Origin: an uncultured Geobacter sp.
GTDB lineage: Bacteria; Desulfobacterota; Desulfuromonadia; Geobacterales; Geobacteraceae
Assembly: GCA_937886325.1 (NCBI GenBank)
Contig: CALABV010000002.1
Span: 1-52,468 of the forward strand
Length of the DNA: 52,468 bases
Reading direction: 5' to 3'
Position numbers and translations under genes: made by a program. The notes below the pieces were generated by a model, which ran no database searches, was not told the origin of the DNA, and saw only the letters and a program-made list of their open reading frames with translations. This document shows positions 7,409 through 15,478 of this stretch, one piece after another. Within the stretch, counting starts at the first letter, position 1. The number at the start of each line of letters is the position of its first letter.

Positions 7409-8719
7409 ATGGGCGCCACATCCGCCATAAAAAAATGGACCGTGATGGTATATCTGGCGGGCGACAACAACCTGGACGGCTCAGGAGTTGTGGACCTTGG
7501 GGAGATGAAATCGGTCGGTTCCACCGACGAGGTCAACATCGTGGCCCAGTTCGACCGGCAGGGGCGCAACGGGGAAAGCAGGCGCTTCTACCTGCGCAAG
7601 GGAGGCGACCTTGATGCGGATGCCGTAATGAGTCTGGGCGAAACAAACACCGGAGATCCGAAGGTGCTGGAAGACTTCATTACCTGGGGGATAACCGATT
7701 ATCCCGCGGAACGCTGCATGGTAGTTCTCTGGAACCACGGCTCGGGGTGGGACGACACGAACATCTACCGGATGATCCGGGATGACCTGAACATGGATGT
7801 ATCGCGCAAAGCCGGTATCATCGGGAAGACCGCCGGCGAGTCCCGGGGGATCGTCTCCTCCCGCACTATCCGCCAGGTCTCGAACAGGACCTTCAAGCGG
7901 GCTCTGTTCGACACCTCCGTCCGGATGGCGCTTACCGCGAAAGCCATTGCCTTCGATGACCAGGCAAAGGATTTCCTCGACAACCGGGAAATGAAAAAGG
8001 TCCTCACCGGTGTCCGGAAAAAGCTGAAAAGAAAGATTGACGTCCTCGGCATGGATGCATGCCTGATGAACATGGTCGAGGTTGCCTATCAGGTCCGGGG
8101 GAGCGTGGCATTCACCGTCGGTTCCGAAGAAACGGAACCGGGGGATGGATGGCCGTATGACAAAATCGTTGCCGAACTGGTGAAAAACCCTGATATGCCC
8201 GCCCGTGAACTGACAAAGGTCATCGTGCGGAAATACCTCGCTTCGTATGGCGCAGGCGACGGAGTTACCCAGTCGGCACTCGACCTTTCCCGGGCGGACA
8301 GTGTAGGTACCGCCTGCGACAGGATGGCCGAGACCCTGCTCGAAAACCTGAAGGACGATTCGGTGCGGAACGCTCTTCTGACGGCGCGAAGCCGGGTTCA
8401 GTCCTATGAGGTATCCGACTACGTCGATCTTGCCGACCTGGCCGAACTCATCCTGAATGAGACACCGAAAGCTCCCATAGCCAACGCGTGCGCCGACGTT
8501 ATACAGGCCGTAACCCACGGCTTCGTAACAAAGTCAGGTCACAAGGGCCAGAAGATGGCCCATTCCCATGGGGTTTCAATCTATTTTCCGTGGAGGGGAA
8601 TCTCTCCTCTTTACACCAAGCTCGATTTTTCCCGCGACACGGCCTGGAATGAGTTGCTGAAGAGGTTTCAGTCAGGCACGGAGCGACCCACGAAAAAAGG
8701 GGGACAGCGTGGTTTGTGA
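7409..8719 (+). CDS. Clostripain-family (C11) caspase-like protease
   Basis: This 436-residue protein begins with the C11 signature WTVMVYLAGDNNLDG (10-24). The catalytic dyad is His110 in VVLWNHGSGW and Cys218 in VLGMDACLMNMVEVAYQV. The conserved SEETEPGDGWPY follows at 239-250. Between His and Cys lies an insertion of about 90 residues rich in Arg and Lys (RKAGIIGKTAGESRGIVSSR and RKKLKRK). In clostripain and related C11 enzymes this region is where activating self-cleavage occurs. Clostripains cut after Arg, less often Lys. It has no signal peptide, so it is cytoplasmic, as needed to cleave the upstream gasdermin. AAAGGAG precedes the ATG at 7409. A family A repeat follows 18 bp after the stop. 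Confidence 0.92.
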   Translation: MGATSAIKKWTVMVYLAGDNNLDGSGVVDLGEMKSVGSTDEVNIVAQFDRQGRNGESRRFYLRKGGDLDADAVMSLGETNTGDPKVLEDFITWGITDYPAERCMVVLWNHGSGWDDTNIYRMIRDDLNMDVSRKAGIIGKTAGESRGIVSSRTIRQVSNRTFKRALFDTSVRMALTAKAIAFDDQAKDFLDNREMKKVLTGVRKKLKRKIDVLGMDACLMNMVEVAYQVRGSVAFTVGSEETEPGDGWPYDKIVAELVKNPDMPARELTKVIVRKYLASYGAGDGVTQSALDLSRADSVGTACDRMAETLLENLKDDSVRNALLTARSRVQSYEVSDYVDLADLAELILNETPKAPIANACADVIQAVTHGFVTKSGHKGQKMAHSHGVSIYFPWRGISPLYTKLDFSRDTAWNELLKRFQSGTERPTKKGGQRGL

Positions 8720-8731
8720 TTTATTCATCCT

Positions 8732-8787
8732 GAAAAAGGCAGTTGGAGTCGTCCGAAGTGAACGAAGGATGACTTCAACTGCCGAAT
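8732..8787. repeat. Intergenic repeat family A, short hairpin copy
   Basis: GGCAGTTGGAGTCGTCC (8738-8754) and GGATGACTTCAACTGCC (8767-8783) form a 17-bp imperfect stem with a 12-nt loop. The right arm and loop match the long copy at 5709-5889 almost exactly (GTGAACGAAGGATGACT). It lies between the C11 protease and the amylase and might also act as a transcription stop or mRNA stabiliser. Confidence 0.8.
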
Positions 8788-8849
8788 CCGGGTTCAATGC
8801 TCTTGGAAGAAGGCCGTGAATACCGCCCTGTCGAGATGGAGGATATGTC

Positions 8850-10199
8850 ATGTTCAGGCAACGAATATTCATCATTTTCATCGTTATATTCATAATCAGT
8901 CTCAGCTACCATGCGGCCGCAACCGAACAGCCCGTCGCCATATTTCACGCCTTCGATCAGCACTACCCGGACGTGGAGCGCTTCGTCTGCGACCTGTCCA
9001 CCCAGGGTTTCTCCCATGTCCAGATCGCTCCGGCGCAAAAATCAAATCCCAGCGAACAGTGGTGGGCACGGTACCAACCCGTGGATTACGGGGTCATCGA
9101 GGGCAAGGGATCAGAGCGGGATCTGAGGAAACTGACGGAAAGGGCGCACGGCTGCGGGATCAAAGTCATCGCGGACGTGGTGTTCAACCACATGGCCGAC
9201 ATGCCGGAATTCCGGGACCTCGATTTTCCCGGCATCGCCGGCGGGAACTTCCATGCCGGATGCGGGATCGACTACGGGGACGGCAACCGGACCACTGAGA
9301 TGGACTGCCGGCTCGGCAATCTCCCCGACCTCGACCACACGAAAACGGCCGTCACGGATATCCAGAAGGCCCATATCAGGAAACTCCTCGATCTCGGCAT
9401 CGACGGCTTCCGCTTCGACGCGGCAAAGCACATGCCGCCTGATGTCGTCAAACTGTATATCGACTATATAGACAGCGAGTGCAAGGGACAATGCTGGAAC
9501 TATCTCGAAGTGATTGAGGATGGGGATACAAGGGCGGAAGACTACAACCACATCGCCGCGGTCACCGATTTTGTCCTGTACCGGAGCATGAAAAGGGCCT
9601 TCAGCTTCGGGGGAGACCTCCGCACTCTCAGGATCCCCCAGGCGGTCGACGACCCGCGCAGCGTCACCTTCGGCAGAAACCACGATACCATCCGCCAACT
9701 CAATCCCGAGCATGCAATCGATCCGTACGACAACGCAACCGACGCCTATCTTGCAACCGCCTACGTCCTTGCCCGCGAAGGAGGCGCCCCGCTTATCTTC
9801 AACTGGGACAACTTCGACAACGCCTTCATCAGGTATGGGGTCACGTTTCGCCGGATCATGCGCCAACGGGGGGATATGGGCGGAAATGTCAGGGAAAACG
9901 TCCTTGCAGCGGTGGACAGCCCGACCGTCCTGGTGATGGAACGGGGAAACGAGGGATTTTTCGTTGTGAACAAGGGGACGGACACCTTCGATATTCCTGC
10001 TCTCGACCTCACTTTCACGAACCTGGAGGGGTGCTACCGCGAACTCCGCAACAACTTCAACGTGGCAATTGAGAAACGCGACAACGGAAAGAAGTATGTG
10101 ACCCGCTGGGGGACATGGGACCGCGGAGGGATGGAGGTCAAGGGAAGAGATGCGCTGTTCTTCATCCGCGAGCCGTGGAGTCAGTGCCAGGCGAGGTGA
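8850..10199 (+). CDS. Secreted GH13 alpha-amylase
   Basis: This 449-residue protein has an N-terminal signal peptide (hydrophobic residues about 6-20, cleavage probably after HAAA). The four GH13 regions are present: DVVFNHMAD (I), GFRFDAAKH with the nucleophile Asp (II), YLEVIEDG with the acid/base Glu (III), and FGRNHDT (IV). The family hydrolyses alpha-1,4-glucans. Six cysteines suggest disulfides and export. GGAGG sits 8 bases before the ATG. The enzyme starts 131 bp after the C11 gene, across a repeat element. An exported amylase has no obvious role in intracellular gasdermin activation, so co-function is doubtful. Confidence 0.92.
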   Translation: MFRQRIFIIFIVIFIISLSYHAAATEQPVAIFHAFDQHYPDVERFVCDLSTQGFSHVQIAPAQKSNPSEQWWARYQPVDYGVIEGKGSERDLRKLTERAHGCGIKVIADVVFNHMADMPEFRDLDFPGIAGGNFHAGCGIDYGDGNRTTEMDCRLGNLPDLDHTKTAVTDIQKAHIRKLLDLGIDGFRFDAAKHMPPDVVKLYIDYIDSECKGQCWNYLEVIEDGDTRAEDYNHIAAVTDFVLYRSMKRAFSFGGDLRTLRIPQAVDDPRSVTFGRNHDTIRQLNPEHAIDPYDNATDAYLATAYVLAREGGAPLIFNWDNFDNAFIRYGVTFRRIMRQRGDMGGNVRENVLAAVDSPTVLVMERGNEGFFVVNKGTDTFDIPALDLTFTNLEGCYRELRNNFNVAIEKRDNGKKYVTRWGTWDRGGMEVKGRDALFFIREPWSQCQAR

Positions 10200-10249
10200 T
10201 AGGTCGGCAGGAAAGGCCGGCAGGCGCGCAAAGACAAGATGAGATTTTT

Positions 10250-10372
10250 ATGATTCCGGACAGGGATGTTGACGGCATTATGACGGATAGACCAAAGCTG
10301 ATGCACGGGCTTATAGACAAACGGCAAAAGATGGTTATGCAGGAAACAGCAACCACACTCAAAGGAGGTTGA
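10250..10372 (+). CDS. Possible 40-residue leader peptide upstream of the amidohydrolase-papain gene
   Basis: An ATG frame encodes MIPDRDVDGIMTDRPKLMHG and then a basic/polar tail ending TTLKGG. It stops at TGA 10370-10372, two bases before the next gene's ATG. The ribosome site is weak (GATGAG). The final KGG is encoded by the AAAGGAGGT ribosome site of the next gene, so that ending is forced by the signal. It could couple translation, or be chance. Confidence 0.25.
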   Translation: MIPDRDVDGIMTDRPKLMHGLIDKRQKMVMQETATTLKGG

Positions 10373-10374
10373 TC

Positions 10375-12681
10375 ATGTCGCGAGAAATCACCCGCGTCGA
10401 TGCCCATTGTCATTTATTCAACGTCTTTTATCTTACCGACGAAATAGCGGAAATTCTCTGGGACAGGCTCTGGGGTAACTACCCCCACAAGGAGGAAGCT
10501 CTCAGAGCCGCACGAGGGGTCGGTCTGAAAGAAATCCGCTCATGGCTCGGCGACCTTGTGAAGCAGATATCTCAACTCTCCCATGCATCCTTCGGGTCGT
10601 ATGAGGACAATTATCGCCTCCTCACGTCCGCCTACAGGGAGTGTTTTCAATCCGACGAGGAGATCATCGTCTACCCCCTGATGATGGACATCCATTACAT
10701 GGCCGCGGATCCCTGCTCCATGCCTTTGGGCGCGGTCCCTCCAAAACGGGGAGGTCCCACTGTAAAAGACCCGCAAAAGGCCTTCGACGAGTTGTACGAC
10801 GAGCTCAGGGCCGCGGTGATCAAGCGTTACAACGAAACCATGCAGGGCAGGGTGAGCGCAGCCAGGGCGCTTTCGACCCCATTCGCTCTCGTTGATGTGG
10901 AAAAGAAGCTGGATGACATCTACCGTGACATCTCCGCTCCGCCGGATCGGAGCCTCAAGGCGGGAATTACCGACGGTGTCGAAGTATCACGGGGATTCGA
11001 AAAGCAAGTCTGGGAATTGATGAATCTGCGTAAGGCGCATCCCGACACCGTGTTTCCTTTTTTCGCGGTTGACCCCCGGCGCATCGGGATCATGGATGTA
11101 ATTACGAAAGGACGGCATTTCAGCCCGAAAGAGGCGCCCCTGGTCGGAAGAAACGGACCATTCTTCGGCATCAAGCTGTATCCGCGGCTGGGCTATACGC
11201 CGGCGGACATTGAAACGAACTGTCCGGGTCTCTTTCAATGGTGTCGTGACAACGACATTCCCATAACGGTCCATTGCAGCATGACCGGTTTTCCGCCCGG
11301 CCCGGGCTGGAAATACGGTGAATTCGGCGATCCGGAAAAGTGGAAGGTGATCCTTGACCGGTATCCCGAACTGAGGATAGATTTCGCCCATTTCGGTAAA
11401 AACGGGGATGGCTGGGCCTCGACGATCGTGGAACTCATGAAAAGGTCAGGGAACAATGTCTTCACCGATCTGGCCTGCTATACCGATGACGCCGACCTGT
11501 CGGCGGTCAAAGAGACGCTTGCTGAAAACCCGGCGCTGAAGGAACGCCTCATGTTCGGCACGGATTTCGACGTCATGCTCACCACCGACCTCATCACCCT
11601 TCAGAAATACTTCGAACAGTTCAAGGCCGGATTCACTGTTGGTGAAATGGATACCATGTCGCGGGACGTTCCCCGTTCTTTCCTCGGCGCCGAGAAGCCT
11701 ACCCTGATCCGGAAAGGCACCCCGGAGATCATGGTTCGGGATATTGATCGTCATTCGAGAGCCGCCTTTGTCAAGCAACTGGTCGGGAGAAACAGGTTCG
11801 GCTGGGTTCGGGACCTGCCCGACATTCGGGACTACACGGTTCAGAAGGACACACTGTCCAAGAGGCGCCTGGAACTCGGCGAACGGAAAAGTGTCAGGGA
11901 GATGCTCGCCCCTCCCATCGCCAGGGCGAAGCAGGCCCTCCCACCGTCGGTGGATTTGACGCACTGGTGCCCGCCCGTCGAAGATCAGGGCGCCATCGGC
12001 TCCTGCACGGCTCACGCCGGCGCTGCCCTGGTCGAGTATTTCGAGATCAGGACCCAGAAGAGGCACATCGATGTTTCGCGGCTCTTTCTCTACAAGGTCA
12101 CACGCAATCTCCTGAACTGGCGTGGAGACTCGGGCTCCTATATCCGAGCTACCATGCAGGCTCTTGTCCTGTTCGGCATACCACCGGAAAAATACATGCC
12201 GTATGTTCCGGAAAACTTCGACGAGGAGCCTTCGGCATTCTGTTATGCGTTCGGCCAGAGCTACCAGACCGCCAGCTACTACCGGCTCGACCCGGCCGGG
12301 ACGAAAAACGATCAGGTGCTGATGAACATCAAGTGCACGCTGGCGGCCGGCTATCCCGTTATGTTCGGTTTCACGGTCTATGACTCCATGGGAGAGGCGG
12401 AGCGGAACCGGGGGGAGATTCCTTTACCGTCCGGGAACGACCGTGTCGTCGGAGGACACGCCGTGGCCGCCGTAGGGTATGACGACAGCGTCGTCATCCG
12501 GAACAGCGATCCCGGAAGCCTTCCGACCCGCGGCGCCATCAGGATCAGGAACTCCTGGGGAAGGGAGTGGGGCGAGAACGGATACGGCTGGTTGCCGTAT
12601 GACTACGTGATAAGCGGGCTGGCCGTCGACTGGTGGACGGTCATCAAGCAGGAATGGGTGGATCTTGATAGGTTTCAATGA
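10375..12681 (+). CDS. Amidohydrolase-papain (C1A) fusion protein
   Basis: This protein has 768 residues. Residues about 5-440 are an amidohydrolase-2-type metal hydrolase: RVDAHCHLF (His11, His13), ITVHCS (His300), IDFAHFGK (His339) and FGTDFD (Asp397) are the expected metal and catalytic positions. After a linker, residues about 522-768 are a papain-family cysteine protease: VEDQGAIGSCTAHA with Cys544, GGHAVAAVGYDD with His695, and RNSWGREWGENGYGWLPY with Asn726. All three catalytic residues are present. No signal peptide or inhibitory propeptide is visible; the amidohydrolase part occupies the usual propeptide position. The ATG at 10375 follows AGGAGG (10363-10368); the TTG at 10369 is rejected. 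The fusion is unfamiliar to me. Its substrate is unknown, and a role in the gasdermin locus is only a hypothesis. Confidence 0.88.
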   Translation: MSREITRVDAHCHLFNVFYLTDEIAEILWDRLWGNYPHKEEALRAARGVGLKEIRSWLGDLVKQISQLSHASFGSYEDNYRLLTSAYRECFQSDEEIIVYPLMMDIHYMAADPCSMPLGAVPPKRGGPTVKDPQKAFDELYDELRAAVIKRYNETMQGRVSAARALSTPFALVDVEKKLDDIYRDISAPPDRSLKAGITDGVEVSRGFEKQVWELMNLRKAHPDTVFPFFAVDPRRIGIMDVITKGRHFSPKEAPLVGRNGPFFGIKLYPRLGYTPADIETNCPGLFQWCRDNDIPITVHCSMTGFPPGPGWKYGEFGDPEKWKVILDRYPELRIDFAHFGKNGDGWASTIVELMKRSGNNVFTDLACYTDDADLSAVKETLAENPALKERLMFGTDFDVMLTTDLITLQKYFEQFKAGFTVGEMDTMSRDVPRSFLGAEKPTLIRKGTPEIMVRDIDRHSRAAFVKQLVGRNRFGWVRDLPDIRDYTVQKDTLSKRRLELGERKSVREMLAPPIARAKQALPPSVDLTHWCPPVEDQGAIGSCTAHAGAALVEYFEIRTQKRHIDVSRLFLYKVTRNLLNWRGDSGSYIRATMQALVLFGIPPEKYMPYVPENFDEEPSAFCYAFGQSYQTASYYRLDPAGTKNDQVLMNIKCTLAAGYPVMFGFTVYDSMGEAERNRGEIPLPSGNDRVVGGHAVAAVGYDDSVVIRNSDPGSLPTRGAIRIRNSWGREWGENGYGWLPYDYVISGLAVDWWTVIKQEWVDLDRFQ

Positions 12682-12699
12682 ATCCGACCATATTCTCCT

Positions 12700-12860
12700 G
12701 AATCCGTTATGTCTGAATGCCGAGGGGGGAGGAATACCGGGTTTGAACGTCGCCGATGCCGGTTCACGCCGGGTACGCCGGGTGAACTTCGTCGGGCCGG
12801 TTCGACCCGCGCCAATGCAGGAAACCGAGGCGTTCCGCGAAGGCGAAGGCATCACGGATT
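12700..12860 (+). repeat. Intergenic repeat family B, full-length copy
   Basis: The 161-bp element starts GAATCCGTTATG and ends CATCACGGATT, giving near-perfect 11-bp terminal inverted repeats. Inside are TGTCTGAATGCCGAGG, a GTTCAC/GTGAAC stem around GCCGGGTACGCCGG, and CAGGAAACCGAGGCG. A copy in reverse orientation lies at 49688-49859 and a short version at 42584-42649. No coding potential is apparent. It looks like a miniature inverted-repeat element. Confidence 0.85.
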
Positions 12861-12918
12861 GAGGATTTTTTCATGGCGTACGGGAAACGACTCTACATTC
12901 ACGAACAGGAGATCAGGC

Positions 12919-13884
12919 ATGGCACTGTACAGACTCGGCTCAAAGGGCGAAGAGGTCCGTAAAATCCAGCAGAAGCTTCAGGCGCTCGGCATCTACCACG
13001 GCCCGCTGGACGGCGATTTCGGCGGCGGTACGGATGGCGCGGTCAAACTCTTTCAGCAGCGGGAAGGGCTGGAGGTGGATGGAATCGTCGGTCCCATCAC
13101 TTGGGCAAGACTTCTGGGCAGCGAGGCGCCGCGCCCTTCCATCGATTTTCAGACCCTCGACTATCGTTGCCTTGCGCTCACCGGCTCATTCGAGACAGGG
13201 ACCGGAATTCCCGACTGTTTTGCCGGGGTCTCCGGAGACTTCGACGCCCAGGGAATAAGCTTCGGCGTGTTGCAATGGAATTTCGGCCAGGGCTCGCTGC
13301 AACCACTGCTGAAGAGGATGTTCACCGAATACCCGGAGCGATCGCGGTCCATATTCCAGGATCGCTTCGATCTGCTCCTTACGAAACTGAACAGCGAAAA
13401 GTCGGAGCTGATGGCCTTTGCCCGTTCCATCCAGCACCCCACCAGGCATTTCCTGTACGAGCCGTGGCGGGGCATGTTCAAATCGCTGGGAAGGAGCGAT
13501 GAATTCCAGCGGATCGAGATGATTGCCGCCAACACCCTGTACAAAGCAGCGCGCCAGTTGTGCGCCGACTACGGCCTCTGGTCGGAGAGGGCGGTGGCAC
13601 TGATGTTCGACATCAAGGTACAGAACGGGAGCATAAACAATGATGTGAAAGGCAGAATACTGGCCGATTTTCAGAGCCTGTCGAATGACTTGGGAGAGGA
13701 ACAGCGTGAAGTGGAACGCATGCGGATCGTCGCCAACCGCCGCGCCGACGCGGCAAAGGCCCGGTGGCGGGAAGACGTGAGGGCGCGCAAACTCTGCATT
13801 GCCAACGGCGTCGGCGCGGTACACGGCATCCCCTATGACCTGGAAGAGCAATTCGGCATCGGGTTGCGGCGGGTCGAGGTCTGA
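12919..13884 (+). CDS. Peptidoglycan-binding protein with lysozyme/chitosanase-like domain
   Basis: This protein has 321 residues. Residues about 1-65 are a PG_binding_1 domain (LGSKGEEVRKIQQKLQALGI, FGGGTDGAVKLFQQREGLEV, VDGIVGPITWARLL). Residues about 75-315 begin LALTGSFETGTGIPDCF and contain ISFGVLQWNFGQGSLQPLL, which resembles a lysozyme-fold or chitosanase-like glycosidase with the Glu of SFETG as candidate acid. The second assignment is tentative. There is no signal peptide, unusual for a wall enzyme unless it is released by lysis or another route. AGGAG at 12907-12911 supports the ATG at 12919. Upstream in-frame sequence is the family B repeat and is not coding. Confidence 0.75.
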   Translation: MALYRLGSKGEEVRKIQQKLQALGIYHGPLDGDFGGGTDGAVKLFQQREGLEVDGIVGPITWARLLGSEAPRPSIDFQTLDYRCLALTGSFETGTGIPDCFAGVSGDFDAQGISFGVLQWNFGQGSLQPLLKRMFTEYPERSRSIFQDRFDLLLTKLNSEKSELMAFARSIQHPTRHFLYEPWRGMFKSLGRSDEFQRIEMIAANTLYKAARQLCADYGLWSERAVALMFDIKVQNGSINNDVKGRILADFQSLSNDLGEEQREVERMRIVANRRADAAKARWREDVRARKLCIANGVGAVHGIPYDLEEQFGIGLRRVEV

Positions 13885-13940
13885 AACCTGGTCATTGGTC
13901 CCTGATGGCTGCACACAACCGGGAAAGGCTTGAGATTCCC

Positions 13941-15473
13941 TTACTGGTACGGTGTGCCGTCCGGCTCCCTGACGGGAGTCCTGTCTCTGACCGCGAACAC
14001 CTCGATTCCCGACTTTCCTTCCAGCGGGCATACATGCTCGCAGATTCCGCATCCGGTGCACAGATCGTCCACAACGTACGGTTTGCGCAGTTCGAACGTT
14101 CTCCCGGACGCATCCACAACCTGCTCCGCTTCGGTGCGGATGGCCTTTGCGGGAATCGGGCAGTGCTCCTCGCACACGATGCAGTTTGTCCCCTTGGCGA
14201 ACGGCAGGCAGTGGTTGCGATCCAACGCAGCCTTGCCCATCACCTCGCGCCTCTTCTCTTCCACCGGCAGATCGGGAATGGCCCCGGTGGGGCAGACCTG
14301 CCCGCACAGGGTACAGTTGTATTCGCAGTACCCGAGACGGGGGATGAGGAGCGGGGTATACACCCCTTCGGCGCCGGCCTGGAACAGGGCCGGATAGAGC
14401 GCGTTTTTCAGGCACACCTTCATGCACTCCCCGCACCGGACGCACTTTTTCAGGAACTCACCCTCGTCCCGCACCCCCGGAGGCCTCAGCAGGCGGGCCT
14501 GGGCGTCGGGAGAGCGGAAACGGAAGAGACGCGCCAGGAGAAAACCGGTCACGAGCCCGCCCAGGATGACGCGCCGTTCAGGAAGGTACGGCCCTCCGCC
14601 GATGCCGGCGAAACCGAACTCCACCCGATTGAAACGGCATCCGACACGGCACTCCAAGCATCGGACGCACTCTTCTTCCCGCAGGGTATCCCGGTCGAAA
14701 GAGGTGGGGCAAAGACCGCGGCAGTCCCCGCATTCATCGCACAGAGCGGACGGGGTCCTGCGCAGGGGTGAGAGGCGGGCAAGGAGACCCAGCAGGGCAC
14801 CGAGAGGACAGAGACGACGGCACCAGGCGCGCCTTTCATACCGTTCCAGCAGCAGGATCAGGAGAAACAGGAGGAACGAGAGGAAGGCAAGGGGATAGAA
14901 GGTCTCGCGAAAGGGGAGGAGATGGTCGCGCAGTATTTCGTAGCCGGGGGCGAGGACGTCCCTCCCCTCCCCCATCACCCGGTAGAGTCCGACCCATGCC
15001 TGGCGCACCGTATCGCCGAAAAGGGGGTAGAGGGAAAACGTCAGCGCCCGGACCAGGATGGCGATGGGATCGAGAAGTCCGACGAGGTTCACATTGAACA
15101 TCGCGGCAAACAGGAGGGGCAGCAGGAGCCAGTACTTGAAGTTTCCCTGGAGAAAACGGAGCGGCCCTCTCTTCCGGATTCTCCCTGTGATCAGATCGAG
15201 GATCGTTCCCAGGGGACAGATCCAGCCGCAAAAAAAGCGGCCGAGAACCAGGGTGGCTCCAGCCAGGACCAGAGCCGGCAAAAGGAGCAGGGTAAAGGAT
15301 TTCTCCGACAGCAGGTATCCTGCCGCCACCAGCGGATCGACCCGGAAAAAGCTGTTCACGGCCAGGGCTATCCGGTCGCTCCCCCGGTATTCCGTCTGGA
15401 TGAACAGGACCAGAAACAGGAGGAGAAACAGGAGTTGTGAAATCCGCGCAGCTCTGAGTCTTCCCGGTTTCAT
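13941..15473 (-). CDS. Membrane polyferredoxin, NapH/MauN type
   Basis: This 510-residue protein starts with a transmembrane region. About five hydrophobic segments span residues 10-215, with the NapH-like motifs FFCGWICPLG and CRRLCPLGALLG on the cytoplasmic side. The rest is a chain of 4Fe-4S sites: CDECGDCRGLCP, CVRCLECRVGC, CVRCGECMKVC, CTLCGQVCPTGAI, CIVCEEHCP and CTGCGICEHVCP. It probably passes electrons between the quinone pool and soluble partners. It follows the DUF362 gene with a 5-bp gap, so the two form one operon, an association common in anaerobes. The physiological donor and acceptor are unknown. Confidence 0.88.
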   Translation of the reverse strand: MKPGRLRAARISQLLFLLLFLVLFIQTEYRGSDRIALAVNSFFRVDPLVAAGYLLSEKSFTLLLLPALVLAGATLVLGRFFCGWICPLGTILDLITGRIRKRGPLRFLQGNFKYWLLLPLLFAAMFNVNLVGLLDPIAILVRALTFSLYPLFGDTVRQAWVGLYRVMGEGRDVLAPGYEILRDHLLPFRETFYPLAFLSFLLFLLILLLERYERRAWCRRLCPLGALLGLLARLSPLRRTPSALCDECGDCRGLCPTSFDRDTLREEECVRCLECRVGCRFNRVEFGFAGIGGGPYLPERRVILGGLVTGFLLARLFRFRSPDAQARLLRPPGVRDEGEFLKKCVRCGECMKVCLKNALYPALFQAGAEGVYTPLLIPRLGYCEYNCTLCGQVCPTGAIPDLPVEEKRREVMGKAALDRNHCLPFAKGTNCIVCEEHCPIPAKAIRTEAEQVVDASGRTFELRKPYVVDDLCTGCGICEHVCPLEGKSGIEVFAVRDRTPVREPDGTPYQ

Positions 15474-15478
15474 TACTG

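Noticed and set aside
7481..8518. 345-residue minus-strand frame opposite the C11 protease
   Set aside because: The plus strand has a complete C11 catalytic signature; the opposite frame has none.
8850..10199. Amylase as a direct part of gasdermin activation
   Set aside because: It has a signal peptide and intact GH13 catalytic sites; export makes an intracellular immune role unlikely, so it is listed only as a neighbour.
10358..10372. C-terminal LKGG of the 40-codon frame, which recalls ubiquitin-like tails
   Set aside because: The KGG is encoded by the AAAGGAGGT ribosome site of the next gene, so it carries no meaning as a motif.
12709..12918. In-frame N-terminal extension of the peptidoglycan-binding protein
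   Set aside because: It is translation of repeat family B, and a good ribosome site supports the ATG at 12919.
13905..14771. 288-residue plus-strand frame opposite the polyferredoxin
   Set aside because: It is a shadow of the cysteine-rich minus-strand gene.
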